From positions 310,001-374,000 of the forward strand of contig JAOSJO010000022.1 in assembly GCA_027494055.1 (NCBI GenBank): DNA of 64,000 nt, given 5' to 3'. Positions 1-9,406 of the stretch are shown here, one piece after another. The DNA comes from Anaerolineae bacterium (GTDB lineage: Bacteria; Chloroflexota; Anaerolineae; Aggregatilineales; JAFGMM01). The position numbers and the translations under genes are program-made. The notes under the pieces are model-generated. The model saw only the letters and a list, made by a program, of their open reading frames with translations. It was not told where the DNA came from and ran no database searches. Position 1 is the first letter of the stretch; every line of letters begins with the position of its first letter.

Positions 1-316
1 TGGTATCACGTGGTCGCCATCGCGCTGCTGGCGGCGGTTCCAGAGGAACTGCTGTTTCGCGGCGCGCTGCTCCCGGAGGTGGGGGGTGATCGTCTCCGCC
101 GCGCTCTTCGGCCTGGCGCACGCGATTTCATGGCAGTACGTGGTCTACGCCGGCCTGGCCGGCCTGCTGTGCGGCGCATTGGCCGAGTGGACGAGCGGGC
201 TGTGGGCGCCCATCGCCGCGCACGCCGTGATCGACATGATGATGTTTGCCCTGCTGATCCTCATGCGCCCGCCGGGCGGGTGGGCCGCCCCAGGCGGCGC
301 GGTGAACCGCGCTTGA
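1..316 (+). CDS. CPBP-family intramembrane protease, 5'-partial, frameshifted
   Basis: This is the C-terminal part of a CPBP (Abi/Rce1-like) membrane protease. These enzymes cleave within the membrane using Glu and His residues. The first frame, read from base 10, carries the family's EELLFRG motif (EExxxR). The frame then changes near 80-86, at a run of six G, and continues with a second motif FGLAHA (FxxxH) and two further hydrophobic stretches before the stop at 314-316. The upstream part lies outside the window. Both signature motifs are intact on either side of the break, so a sequencing indel is more likely than true inactivation. A good terminator follows. Confidence 0.8.
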   Translation, partial: GITWSPSRCWRRFQRNCCFAARCSRRWGVIVSAALFGLAHAISWQYVVYAGLAGLLCGALAEWTSGLWAPIAAHAVIDMMMFALLILMRPPGGWAAPGGAVNRA

Positions 317-320
317 CGCA

Positions 321-362
321 AACACGCCCCACGACGGCAGGTCGCGGGGCGTGTTTTTCTTT
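321..362 (+). terminator. Rho-independent terminator after the CPBP gene
   Basis: The arms 322-334 and 339-351 form a near-perfect stem (acacgcccc-a-cgac against gtcg-c-ggggcgtgt, one mismatch) around a short loop. A T-rich tract runs through about 362. The stem lies between the + strand protease stop (316) and the - strand stop of the Ig-repeat protein (383), so it may also serve the convergent gene. Confidence 0.8.
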
Positions 363-380
363 TTTGCTGCGGGCCAGGGC

Positions 381-3300
381 TTACGGCGCCGTGAAATCCA
401 TCTGCGCGCTCCACGGGCCGGTACCGCCCGGCCCCCACGTGCGCACCCACCACGTGTGGCTGCCGGAGGGCCAGCGCCACGCCGGGGAGGGTGAACGTGC
501 ACGTCCCGCCGCTGCACCGCTCAGACCCGCGCTGCCAGCCGTCGAAGACCAGGCCCGATGGCCCGTTCAGGTACAGGCGATACCACGTCGCGTTGGCCGC
601 CTCATCCCACGTGAAGGCGGGCGTGTTGCCGGCAATTGGCCCCTCCGGGGCGCGCAGCGCCGCCGCAAAGGGCACGGGCGTGCTCAGGGTGAAGTCGAGG
701 CCGGCGCTCCACGCGCCCAGCCTCGCGCCCACGACGCCGCGCACCCACCAGCCATAGCCGCCGTTCACCCAGTCGTAGTCCGGCGTCACGCTGCACATGC
801 CGCCGCTGCACGTCAGGGCGCTGACCGGGTACGTCTCATCGACGATCACGCCGCCGGTGTCGTTCTCCACGTACAGGCGATAGTGGGTCGCGTCCGCGAT
901 GGCCTGCCACGAGAACGCCGGGGTGGGATCGGTCGTCGCGCCGTTGGGCTGGTTCTGCACGGGCGCAGGCGGCGGCGGCTCGCCCACGTAGAAGCTCCCG
1001 TCGCTGCTCCACGGACCGCGTCCGCCCGGCCCCCCACGTGCGCAGATTCCAGGTGTACGCGCCGTCACCCAGCGCGACCCCCACCCGGTAGCTGCAACCC
1101 GCGCCGCAGTGATCCGCGGCCTTCACCCACTCGTCAATCGGCCCGGACGGCCCGGTGACGTACAGGCGATACCACGTCGTGTTGGGCACCGGGTCCCACT
1201 GGTAGGTCGGGTCCGCGCCACTTGCGAGCACCCCGCTCGGCGCGCCCGGCGTGGCCGCCCCTGGCGCGGGCACGCTCACGGTGAAGTCGAGGTCGGCGCT
1301 CCACGCGCCCAGCGTCGCGCCCAGGACGCCGCGCACCCACCAGCTATAGCCGCCATTCACCCAGTCGTGGTCCGGCGTCACGCTGCACATGCCGCCGCTG
1401 CACGTCAGGGCGCTGACCGGGTACGTCTCATCGATCACCACGTCGCCCGCGTCGTTCTCCACATACAGGCGATAGTGGGTCGCGTCCGCGATGGCCTGCC
1501 ACGAGAACGCCGGGGTGAGATCGGTCGTCGCGCCGTTGGGCTGGTTCTGCGCGGGCGCAGGCGGCGGCGGCGCGCCGACCTGGAAGCTCCCGTCGCTGCT
1601 CCACGGGCCGGCGCCGCCCGGCCCCCACGTGCGCAGGTTCCAGGTGTACGCGCCGTCGTCCAGCACAACGCCCACCTGGTAGCTGCAACCCGCGCCGCAG
1701 TGGTCCGCGGCCTTCACCCACTGGTCAATCGGTCCGGACGGCCCGCTCACGTAGAGGCGATACCACGTCGCGTTGGGTACCGGGTCCCACTGGTAGGTTG
1801 GATCCGCGCCGCTCGCGAGCGTCCCGCTCGGCGCGCCCGGCGTGGCCGCCCCTGGCGCGGGCGCGCTCAGGGTGAACGCGCCCTCCGCGCTCCACGGGCC
1901 GGTCCCCGCGCTGTTGAGCGCGCGCACCCACCAGCTATAGTCGCCGTTAGACCAGTCCACGTCCGGCGTCGCCTGGCATGCGCTGGCCGCGCACGCCTCG
2001 TTCGCAGGGAATACGCGGTTGAGCACCACCTCATCGGCTGCGTTCTCGATGTAGAGCCGGTAGCTTACCGCGCCTGAAAACGCCTCCCATTGGAAGGTGA
2101 TCGGCCCGGCGCTCGTGATGGTGTCACCCAGCGGTGCGAGCAGGTTGAAGGGCGGCGGCGCGGCGAGCGTGAACGTCAGGGCGCTGCTCCACGGGCCGGC
2201 AACCGACCCGTTGTAGGTCCGGATCCACCAGTCGTACTCGCCGTCGGAAAGCGCCGCGTCTGGGGTATAGGTGCAGGTGGACCCGCCGCAACTGCCGCCC
2301 TGCGTCGGGATGCGCAGGTTAATGACGGCGGTCTGGTCGTTGCCGTGCGGCGCAACGTACAGCCGGTACTCGGTCGCGTTGGTCGCGACGTTCCAGCGGA
2401 AGGCCGGCGTGCTGTCCGTGAGCGCCCCTGCCGGCTCGATCAGGGTGGACGCGGCGGGTGGGGGCAGGCTGACCGTAAACGTCAGCGGCCTGCTCCACGA
2501 GCCATCGCTCAGCGCGTTCAGGGAGCGCACCCACCACCGGTGCGCGCCGTCGTTCAGCGCCACCGACGGGGTGACGGCGCAGGTCGCGCCGCACGACGCG
2601 GCGGGATAGACCGTGTCCACGACGGGCGTCCCATTCGGGGCCTGCACGTAGAGGCGGTAGTCGATGGCCTCGGCGACGGTGTTCCACGAATACTGCGGCG
2701 ACCGGTCGTAGATCGTGCCGGTTGGCGCGGTCAAGGTGGGCGCGGCGGGCGCGATGATGGAGGCGAGCGCCGCGCCGTTGAACCGGACGTTGGTCGCGGT
2801 GAGCGGCGGGGGTTCGAAGTTCCGCAACTGCACGTGCGCCGCCCGCACCTCGCCAGCGGCGAGGCCGCCTGAGAACTGGTCCTGGGTGCACGTCACCCGC
2901 TGCGACTGCATCGTGCAATTGCCGCCGTAGGCGGTGGAGATCCCCACGCCGGCGGGCAGCGTCGCGGCGACGGTCCACGACGCGATGTTGTTCTGCCCCG
3001 TGTTGACCATCTTGAATTGCAGCGCCGGCCCGCCGAAGAGCGTCACGCGCGCAACCTCGACAAAGACGTTGTTGGCGACGCCCGCCGCCAGCGGGGGCGC
3101 GGGTTCGTAGCTGCCGCCCGACGGCGGGTTGTTGTCGCCCGGCCCGTCCCAGCCGGCGAGGCGCGCGAGCAGCCACCAGAACGCCTGGCCCTTGCGGTAG
3201 CAGTTGAAACAGTGCGAGTGCGGGCACTCGGAGCACGCCGGGCACGTGTTCGACGCGCACCAGTTCGTGCACCACTCGCACGCATCGCTCGCGTTGGGGT

Positions 3301-3987
3301 AGTAGTTCCCGGCAGGGTCGTAACTCTCGATGGCGGCGAAGTCGTAGAGGATTTTGTTGTTCGCCTGCACGTAGTTGCGGATCTGCGTGTTGCGCTGGTG
3401 GGCGGTGCCCTGCGTCCCATTCCCGTCGAGCGGCCCGGTCATGTACACGAAGGTGACATCCGGGTAGTCCGCCTCAAGCGCATTCATGAGGTTCAGGTAG
3501 GTGTTGATGTTTTGCGCGGTGGCGGTGTGGAAGGTGTAGGAGAAAGCCCACATGACCACGTTGCGGTCGTTGCCCGGCTCGGAGAGCATGTCGCGCGTGA
3601 TCTGCGCCCAGCGGCGCCAGTCGTTGTTCTCGCCCACGTAGCCGACGGCAATCGGCTCGTGGTACGAGAGCGTCCCCCCACGCCGCTGTGGCTGAAGCTG
3701 TAGAGGCTGCCGAGGTCGCGCCACAGCATCCCCATGCCCACCGTAATCTGGTTGCCGTGCGACGCATGGCCGTGCCAGACCTGCGCATAGCTCTTGGCCG
3801 CCTCGATGGCCCGCGCCGGCATCCGCGTGATGTCGGCGGTGGTGTGGTCGATGATCAGCGGCCCGCTCTGCCGCGCGGGGGCCGCTGGCGGCGCTGCTGC
3901 AGCCGCAGAGGACACAGGCGGGGCCGCGCTCAGCCCCAACACGATGATGCAGGACAGGGCCAGCCAGATCGCACGTTCTTTTGACAT
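381..3987 (-). CDS. Secreted SGNH-like protein with eight Ig/FnIII-like repeats
   Basis: This is a reconstructed exported protein of about 1200 residues. The start at 3987 (MSKERAIW) is followed by a clear signal peptide. The N-terminal third looks like an SGNH-hydrolase-type domain (HGHASHGNQI, then DIITF-like strands and ILYDFAAIESYD). It ends in a Cys-rich patch with about nine Cys within 30 residues. A beta-sandwich module follows, then eight repeats of about 95 residues, each with a YRLYV core, a Cys pair (such as CGAGC or CSGGMC) and a WW-R-x(n)-GPWS ending. Frame changes occur near 3675 (C6 run), 1040 and 480. The likely end is the TAA at 381-383 (ending DFTAP). It is probably a cell-surface or extracellular protein. 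The hydrolase assignment is an inference from motif spacing. Confidence 0.7.
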
Positions 3988-4229
3988 CAGGGTCGCCTCG
4001 TTTAAGCCCTGAGGGCGGTTCGCCGCCCGGTCGGGCGCGCTTACAGTACCGTCGTTGCCTGACGCGCTCAAGGATACCACAACTCGCCCGGCGTCGGGTC
4101 GGTTGACCGCAGCGCCGGGCGTAGGAAAAATGGACTGTTTTCAACCGAAAAGGCGGATACCTACCGGGTCAAAACCGGACAATCTACAGGGTTAGCGCGG
4201 CATTGAAAGCCCCGCGACTCCGCCGCCGC

Positions 4230-5420
4230 TTACGTCAGGTAGTCCTTGAGGTGGCGGCTGCGGCGCGGATGGCGCAGGCGACGCAGCGCCTTGCCTTCGA
4301 TCTGCCGGATGCGCTCGCGCGTGAGGCCGAACTTCTGGCCCACTTCCTCCAGCGTGTAGCTGCGCCCGTTTTGCAGCCCAAAGCGCAGCCGGAGGATGCG
4401 CGCCTCGCGCGGGCTGAGCGTGGCGAGCACCTCCTCCACCTTCTCGCGCAGGAGGTTGTCATAGGCGCTCTGTGTGGGGGTCTCGGAGCTTTCGTCCTCG
4501 ATGAAGCTGCCCAGCTCGCTGTCCTCTTCTTCGCCGACAGGTCGCTCCAGCGAGAGGGGCCGCCAACTGACTTTGAGCATCCACTGCACCTTGCGCGGCT
4601 CCAGGTCCATCGCCTCCGCGATCTCTTCGGGCGTGGGCTTGCGCCCGTAGGCCTGTTCCAGCTCGCGCGCGGTGCGGTAGAGGCGGCGGATGCGGTCGCT
4701 CATGTGCACCGGCACGCGGATGGTGCGGCCCTGGTCGGCGATGGCGCGGGTGATCGTCTGCCGGATCCACCACGTCGCGTAGGTGCTGAAGCGGAAGCCG
4801 CGCCGGTAGTCGAACTTTTCCACCGCCTTCATCAGGCCCAGGTTCCCCTCCTGGATCAGGTCCAGGAAGGGCACGCCGCGCCCCATGTACTTCTTGGCGA
4901 TGCTCACCACCAGGCGCGTGTTGGCCTTGATGAGATGCTCGCGGGCGTTCTTGCCATCCTCCGCCAGCAGCTCAAGCTCCAGGCGGCGCTCCGGCTCGTG
5001 GCCGTTCAGCTTGGCAAGCACGCGCTGCGCCTCCTTGCCGGCCTCCAGGCGGATGGCAAGCTCCACCTCTTCCTCGGTGGTCAGGAGCGGCACGCGCGCC
5101 ATCTCTTTCAGGTAAAGGCCCACGGTGTCGTCAGAGGAGATGCCGCTGAGATCGAGGACGTCGTCGTCCTCTTCTCCGAGGTCGTCCATGCCGCTCAGGT
5201 CGCCGGGCACCTCAGAGCGGTCTTCGTAGATATCCACGCCGGCTTCTTCGAGGGTGAAAAACAATTCTTCGACTTGCTCCATGGCCTCGTCGGTGTCGGG
5301 GATCAATTCCAGGATATCCTCGGTGGTCAGATAGCCCTTGGTCCCCGCTTTGTCCATGAGCAGCGAAACGACGTCTACACGGGTACTGGCTGGTCGGTCC
5401 TGAGGTTGGTCTGCGCCCAC
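4230..5420 (-). CDS. sigA: Primary RNA polymerase sigma factor (RpoD/SigA)
   Basis: This is the housekeeping sigma-70 factor, which directs RNA polymerase to -35/-10 promoters. At 396 residues it has a short region 1.1-like N-terminus, an acidic linker, then region 2 ([17 protein letters not shown]), region 3 ([14 protein letters not shown]) and region 4 with the helix-turn-helix [10 protein letters not shown] near the C-terminus. I chose the GTG at 5418-5420 because AGAAGGGGGCAAGG lies just upstream. The open frame extends to 5525, but those codons overlap the DUF177 gene and are not sigma-like. It lies 35 bp after the DUF177 stop and is likely co-transcribed from the promoter at 6059-6087. 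The frame is intact. Confidence 0.97.
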   Translation of the reverse strand: MGADQPQDRPASTRVDVVSLLMDKAGTKGYLTTEDILELIPDTDEAMEQVEELFFTLEEAGVDIYEDRSEVPGDLSGMDDLGEEDDDVLDLSGISSDDTVGLYLKEMARVPLLTTEEEVELAIRLEAGKEAQRVLAKLNGHEPERRLELELLAEDGKNAREHLIKANTRLVVSIAKKYMGRGVPFLDLIQEGNLGLMKAVEKFDYRRGFRFSTYATWWIRQTITRAIADQGRTIRVPVHMSDRIRRLYRTARELEQAYGRKPTPEEIAEAMDLEPRKVQWMLKVSWRPLSLERPVGEEEDSELGSFIEDESSETPTQSAYDNLLREKVEEVLATLSPREARILRLRFGLQNGRSYTLEEVGQKFGLTRERIRQIEGKALRRLRHPRRSRHLKDYLT

Positions 5421-5455
5421 GGCCCTTGCCCCCTTCTGATGGAGTGAAAGGCGGT

Positions 5456-5983
5456 TCAATCGTTCGTGCGCAAATCCCTGAGAATGGCGAGGCGCGGATC
5501 GATGGCGTCTTCTTCGCACCCACACGGGCCTTCATTCAGGTTTTGACCGCACTGGGGGCACAACCCGCGGCACTCAGGCCGGCAGATTGACCCCATGGGC
5601 GTTTGAACGATTACTTCCGCCCGGATTAATGGCGCCAAGTCCAGGTTGCCACTTTCGGCGACATGAAACTCGGCATCGGGGGTCGGTGGGTAGACGTATA
5701 GCTCCTCGATGTCCAGATCGAGGTGTTGCTCGAACTGCTCCAGACAGCGCACGCATTCGGTCAGGTGACCGACGGCCAGGTGTCCCTGCGCCAACACCCC
5801 GCGCGTGTTTCGGGTGAGGCGTACCTGGCCCTGCAGAGAAGTCAACGTCAGGTCTTGCGCCAGCCGCACCTTCGGCAGATCGAAGGTGTACTCCCGTGTC
5901 GTGCCGGGATCGCTATGCAGCAAAAACCCGACGTTAATCTTCAGTACACGGTTACTTAGAAATCCGTTGTTCAGGTTCGACAC
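5456..5983 (-). CDS. DUF177/YceD-family protein with Cys cluster
   Basis: This 175-residue protein belongs to the DUF177 (YceD) family, which in many bacteria is encoded beside rpmF and linked to ribosome or 23S rRNA metabolism. It has the conserved CVRCLE motif in the middle and a C-terminal [13 protein letters not shown] then CGC cluster that could bind zinc. In most genomes the next gene is rpmF. Here no L32 gene follows and sigA comes immediately instead, which ties the gene to the transcription machinery. The frame is intact. The precise molecular role of the family is not settled. Confidence 0.9.
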   Translation of the reverse strand: MSNLNNGFLSNRVLKINVGFLLHSDPGTTREYTFDLPKVRLAQDLTLTSLQGQVRLTRNTRGVLAQGHLAVGHLTECVRCLEQFEQHLDLDIEELYVYPPTPDAEFHVAESGNLDLAPLIRAEVIVQTPMGSICRPECRGLCPQCGQNLNEGPCGCEEDAIDPRLAILRDLRTND

Positions 5984-6299
5984 TTCTGGGCCTTTTCAAG
6001 GGAACAACACCCTTTTTATTGCAGTGCTGTTCTATTTAAATCCCAGTTTGATGCCATGATTATAACGATACCGTAGGTTTGTGTCAAGGATTCCATAATT
6101 TCCTCAATGAAATACAAACACTATCCTAGCAATCAACCTCCAAATTACCTAGATAAATGCAGATTTCGCCCACCCGCGCACGCTTGCCGATGGCTGGAGT
6201 TAAGGTTATCCTTGCCTCTAGTAGGAATTGGGTGATACACCTGGCGCGCGCCCGCGCGCCGCCCGGACGGTTGCGCGTGTACTCTAGGGAACACTGCCA
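5984..6299. other. AT-rich divergent intergenic region
   Basis: This 316-bp spacer separates the divergent DUF177-sigA operon and rdgB. It is much more AT-rich than its surroundings. Apart from the sigma-70 promoter on the - strand, I see no gene or strong hairpin. The rdgB promoter is not obvious. Weak candidates (TTGCCT and TACTCT-like hexamers) lie between 6210 and 6290. Confidence 0.6.
6059..6087 (-). promoter_or_regulatory. Consensus sigma-70 promoter for DUF177-sigA
   Basis: Read on the - strand there is TTGACA (6082-6087), a 17-bp spacer and TATAAT (6059-6064). Both hexamers match the consensus exactly. It lies about 75 bp upstream of the DUF177 start in a locally AT-rich stretch, as expected for a strong constitutive promoter driving the sigma factor operon. 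Confidence 0.9.
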
Positions 6300-6908
6300 A
6301 TGACCCGCTTGCTCGTCGCGACGAAGAACCCCGGCAAATTGCGCGAATACCAATCCCTGCTCGACGGCCTCCCCGTCGAATGGGTGTCGTTGCAAGATGT
6401 GGGCCTGAGCGCCCTGGACGTGCCCGAAACCGGCGTGACCTTCGCCGAGAACGCCGGCCTCAAGGCGAAGGCTTACGCCAGGGCCAGCGGCCTGCTCACC
6501 CTCGCCGACGATTCGGGCCTGGAAGTGGACGCGCTCGGCGGCGCGCCCGGAGTCTGGTCGGCGCGCTACGCCGGCCCCAGGGCCAGCGACGAGGACCGCT
6601 ACCGCAAGCTCCTTGCGGCGCTGGCCGACACGCCCGCCGACCAGCGCACCGCCCGCTTCCGGTGTGTGGTCGCCGTCGCCACCCACACCGGCGCGGTCGA
6701 GACGGCGGACGGCGTCTGCGAGGGCAGCATCGCTTTCGCGCCACGCGGCGTGAACGGCTTCGGCTTCGACCCGGTGTTCATCGTCGCCGGTCGCGACAAG
6801 ACGATGGCCGAGCTGTCTTCTGCGGAGAAGAACGCCATCAGCCACCGGGGGCGTGCCCTCGTCGCGATGCGACCCATCCTGAGACGCCTGCTGGCGGCGA
6901 AAGCCTAG
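6300..6908 (+). CDS. rdgB: XTP/dITP diphosphatase (HAM1/RdgB)
   Basis: This 202-residue protein is a house-cleaning nucleotide pyrophosphatase that hydrolyses dITP and XTP to monophosphates and so keeps deaminated purines out of DNA. Family motifs are all present: TKNPGKLREY at the N-terminus, the ADDSGLEVDALGG loop with the catalytic Asp, GVWSARYAG, the FGFDPVF motif and SHRGRAL near the end. Length matches the family. The aldo/keto reductase follows after about 56 bp on the same strand and is probably in the same transcript, though the two share no known pathway. The frame is intact. Confidence 0.96.
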   Translation: MTRLLVATKNPGKLREYQSLLDGLPVEWVSLQDVGLSALDVPETGVTFAENAGLKAKAYARASGLLTLADDSGLEVDALGGAPGVWSARYAGPRASDEDRYRKLLAALADTPADQRTARFRCVVAVATHTGAVETADGVCEGSIAFAPRGVNGFGFDPVFIVAGRDKTMAELSSAEKNAISHRGRALVAMRPILRRLLAAKA

Positions 6909-6964
6909 CGACGGCGCGGCCGGCTCACCGCGCGCATCGATCACGCATGGAGAAGGGAGCAGCA

Positions 6965-8002
6965 ATGGAACATCGTAGTCTGGGCCGCACCGGGGTGCAG
7001 GTCAGTATGTTGTGCCTGGGGTGCATGAACTTCGGCGACCCGACCCCGGAGGCCGAGGCGATGGACATCATCGACCGCGCGCTCGACGCCGGCGTCAACT
7101 TCCTCGATACCGCCAACGTCTACGGGCGCGGCGCGAGCGAGGAAGTCGTCGGCAAGGCGCTCAAGCGCAACGGCAAGCGGGGGCGGATCGTGCTGGCGAC
7201 CAAGGTGCACGGGCGCATGGAGGACGACAACCCGCTCGCGTTCGGCGTCAGCCGCCGCCACATCATCGAGCAGTGCGAGGCGTCGCTGCGCCGCCTCCAG
7301 ACCGACTACATCGACCTCTACCAGATACACCGCCCGCGCTCCGACACGCCGATTGACGAGACGCTGCGCGCGCTCGACGACCTGATCCGCGCCGGCAAGG
7401 TGCGCTACATCGGCACCAGCTCGTTTCCCGCGTGGCGGGTGATGGAAGCGCTTTGGGCGGCCAGGGAGCTGGGGCTGAACCGGTTCGTCTCGGAGCAGCC
7501 GCCCTACCACCTGCTCGACCGCGCCATCGAGCGCGAGCTGATCCCGATGGCGCAGGCGTATGGCCTCGCGATCCTGCCCTGGTCGCCGCTGGCGCGGGGC
7601 TTCCTGACCGGGCGCTACCGGCGTGGCGATGCCGTCCCCGAAGGCTCACGCTTCGCCGAAGACCTGACGCGGGCGCCCAACTTCGTCGCGCGGACGAAGC
7701 AGCACTTCAGCGACATGGCCTACAACGTGCTGGACGTGGTCGAGGCGCTGGCGCAGGAGAAGGGCTGCACCCCCGCGCAGGTCGCGCTGGCGTGGTGCGC
7801 GCAGCAGCCGGGCGTCACCAGCCCCATCATCGGGCCGCGCACGATGGCCCACCTGGAGGACAACCTCGGCGCGGTGGATGTGGCGCTCACCGACGCAGAC
7901 CGCGCGCGGCTTGACGCCGTCGCCGAGCCGGAGCGCGCCATTGTGCCCTATTACATCGGTCGGATGATCGACTTCAAACCGCCGGCGTACCGCTGGCCGT
8001 GA
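6965..8002 (+). CDS. Aldo/keto reductase
   Basis: This 345-residue NADPH-dependent oxidoreductase of the aldo/keto reductase superfamily has a TIM-barrel fold. The catalytic tetrad is visible: Asp and Tyr in FLDTANVYGRG, Lys in LATKVHG and His in YQIHRP. The C-terminal NADP-binding segment is SPIIGPRTMAHLEDNLGA. I chose the ATG at 6965, which follows the GAAGGGAGC ribosome site. A second in-frame ATG at 6947 would lie inside that site. The substrate cannot be told from sequence. The frame is intact. Confidence 0.93.
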   Translation: MEHRSLGRTGVQVSMLCLGCMNFGDPTPEAEAMDIIDRALDAGVNFLDTANVYGRGASEEVVGKALKRNGKRGRIVLATKVHGRMEDDNPLAFGVSRRHIIEQCEASLRRLQTDYIDLYQIHRPRSDTPIDETLRALDDLIRAGKVRYIGTSSFPAWRVMEALWAARELGLNRFVSEQPPYHLLDRAIERELIPMAQAYGLAILPWSPLARGFLTGRYRRGDAVPEGSRFAEDLTRAPNFVARTKQHFSDMAYNVLDVVEALAQEKGCTPAQVALAWCAQQPGVTSPIIGPRTMAHLEDNLGAVDVALTDADRARLDAVAEPERAIVPYYIGRMIDFKPPAYRWP

Positions 8003-8058
8003 GCCGGGATAGGGCCGGCGCATTCGCTTGCTTCCCTCGAAACAACAGCCTGCTTTGC

Positions 8059-8091
8059 AGCTCCCAGGGAGCTTGAAGCTCCCTGGGAGCT
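8059..8091. repeat. Palindromic repeat, AGCTCCC family
   Basis: A perfect 16-bp inverted repeat (agctcccagggagctt, one base, aagctccctgggagct) lies downstream of the aldo/keto reductase. The shorter palindrome at 22581-22595 shares the same core. It has no T tract, so it is more likely a dispersed REP-like element than a classical terminator. Confidence 0.75.
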
Positions 8092-8286
8092 ACCCCGATC
8101 GCCCCTGCCGCCGCACGTTTCATCCCTTTGATGTGCCCCCGGCCAGTGGCATGGGGAACTCCCCCGCGATAGCAGGTCTGTTCTGCAACCCCAGGGCGTG
8201 ACCGGGCAGCGGGGGATGCTATAATCGGTGGCGCGCCGATGTGGCGCAAGGGTAACTGTGGTGCCAGCGAGGAGGTGAGAAAGCCG

Positions 8287-8790
8287 GTGTCAACGCCATT
8301 GACTGCGGAGTATTTGATCGAGGTCGCCAGGGAGATCATCTCCAAGACTCCCTACTGCTTCCTCATCACGCTCGGCGAGGCGGGCCGGCCCAACGCCCGG
8401 CTGATGGACCACTTCGGCCCGGAGGACGACCTGACCCTCTGGCTTGGGACCAGCATCGCCTCCCGCAAGGTGCAACACATCCTGCATCACAACAAGGTGA
8501 CTGTGGCCGACGCAGACCCGGACGATTACGCCTACGTCACCCTCTCAGGCGAAGCGCAGATCGTCAAAGATGTCGCGCTGCAACGGCGGTACTGGCGGGA
8601 GGCGGCGCGGAGTTCCTTCCCCGGCGGGCCGGAGAGCGATGAGTACGTGCTGATCAGATTCACGCCCCTGCGCATCGAGATCATGAGCTACGCGCACCGT
8701 GTCGCGCCGAGCCACTACGGCTTCAGGCCCGCGATTCTTGTCCGCCTGGGCGACACGTGGCTGATCGAGGAGCGGGGCATCGATCCGTAG
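8287..8790 (+). CDS. Pyridoxamine 5'-phosphate oxidase-like flavin protein
   Basis: This 167-residue protein has the split beta-barrel fold of general stress protein 26 and PNPOx-like proteins, which bind FMN or F420. It has the typical order of a short helix (YLIEVAREII), the barrel strand with RLMDHFG, the LWLGTSIASRKVQHI segment and a TLSGEAQIV strand. I chose the GTG at 8287, nine bases after a strong AGGAGGTGAG. An upstream ATG at 8239 would put that ribosome site inside the gene. The substrate and cofactor are not determined. It stands alone on the + strand. Confidence 0.85.
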   Translation: MSTPLTAEYLIEVAREIISKTPYCFLITLGEAGRPNARLMDHFGPEDDLTLWLGTSIASRKVQHILHHNKVTVADADPDDYAYVTLSGEAQIVKDVALQRRYWREAARSSFPGGPESDEYVLIRFTPLRIEIMSYAHRVAPSHYGFRPAILVRLGDTWLIEERGIDP

Positions 8791-8837
8791 CCGCAGCCAA
8801 TGTGCGCGCAGCCCGCCCCCTCCTGGGCGCTTCGCGG

Positions 8838-9257
8838 CTAGAGCGCAGCGAGGCGGTCGGCGCGCTTGGCGTTCTCCTTGCCGAGCCGGCGGAGCGCACG
8901 CGCGGCCTCGTCCAACCCGATCTTCTCCGCGGCCTCGGCGTAGAACCGGCTCGCGCTCCTTTCGAGGTCGCGCGCCGCCTCCGGCGGGAGGGGCGCGGCG
9001 TCGCCCACGTCCGCGAGCGACGCCAGGTCATCGCTCAGGTACAGGTCATTGATCGCTTCCAGGATCATCTCGGTCACTGTCTCGCGGCGCACGCGCTCCA
9101 GCCGCTTGAGGCGCTTGGCCCCATCCTGCGCCAGTTCCCGGTAGAGCGAGGCCGCCGCGCCGGGCTGGTTCGCGGCCTGCGCCTGATAGCGGCTCACCAG
9201 GCGGCGTTCGAGGTTAAGCGCCGCCTCGAACACCGCGCCGAAGTTTGCAATCTGCAT
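8838..9257 (-). CDS. Ferritin-like helical protein
   Basis: This 139-residue, almost entirely helical protein has two Glu-rich helix pairs (VFEAALNLERRLVSRY, LKRLERVRRETVTEM) resembling the ferritin/rubrerythrin-like superfamily. A metal site is not clear enough to claim iron or peroxide chemistry. The ATG at 9257 follows GGGGAGAGG with normal spacing. The open frame to 9278 adds only seven residues without a better ribosome site. It is convergent with the flavin-protein gene. No known partner is adjacent. Confidence 0.6.
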   Translation of the reverse strand: MQIANFGAVFEAALNLERRLVSRYQAQAANQPGAAASLYRELAQDGAKRLKRLERVRRETVTEMILEAINDLYLSDDLASLADVGDAAPLPPEAARDLERSASRFYAEAAEKIGLDEAARALRRLGKENAKRADRLAAL

Positions 9258-9406
9258 ATGCGCCTCTCCCCTTTCCATTAGAAGCAGTGAAGCATGTTTA
9301 TACCCCAGGGATGCTGTGCACTGGCGTTTGCCTGAACGCCAGCTTTCGCGGGCGGTGCAGGCAATATCAACCGCGCGCGCACGTCGCCGCCGCCATGCGT
9401 TCCCGT

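Noticed and set aside
836-4144. Start of the SGNH-like gene at 4144
   Set aside because: The N-terminal residues in that frame are basic and not a signal peptide. The neighbouring frame gives a clear signal peptide from 3987 with a frame change near 3675.
4230-5525. Sigma factor start at 5525
   Set aside because: That would overlap most of the DUF177 tail with Arg/His-rich residues unlike sigma factors. The GTG at 5418-5420 has a good ribosome site.
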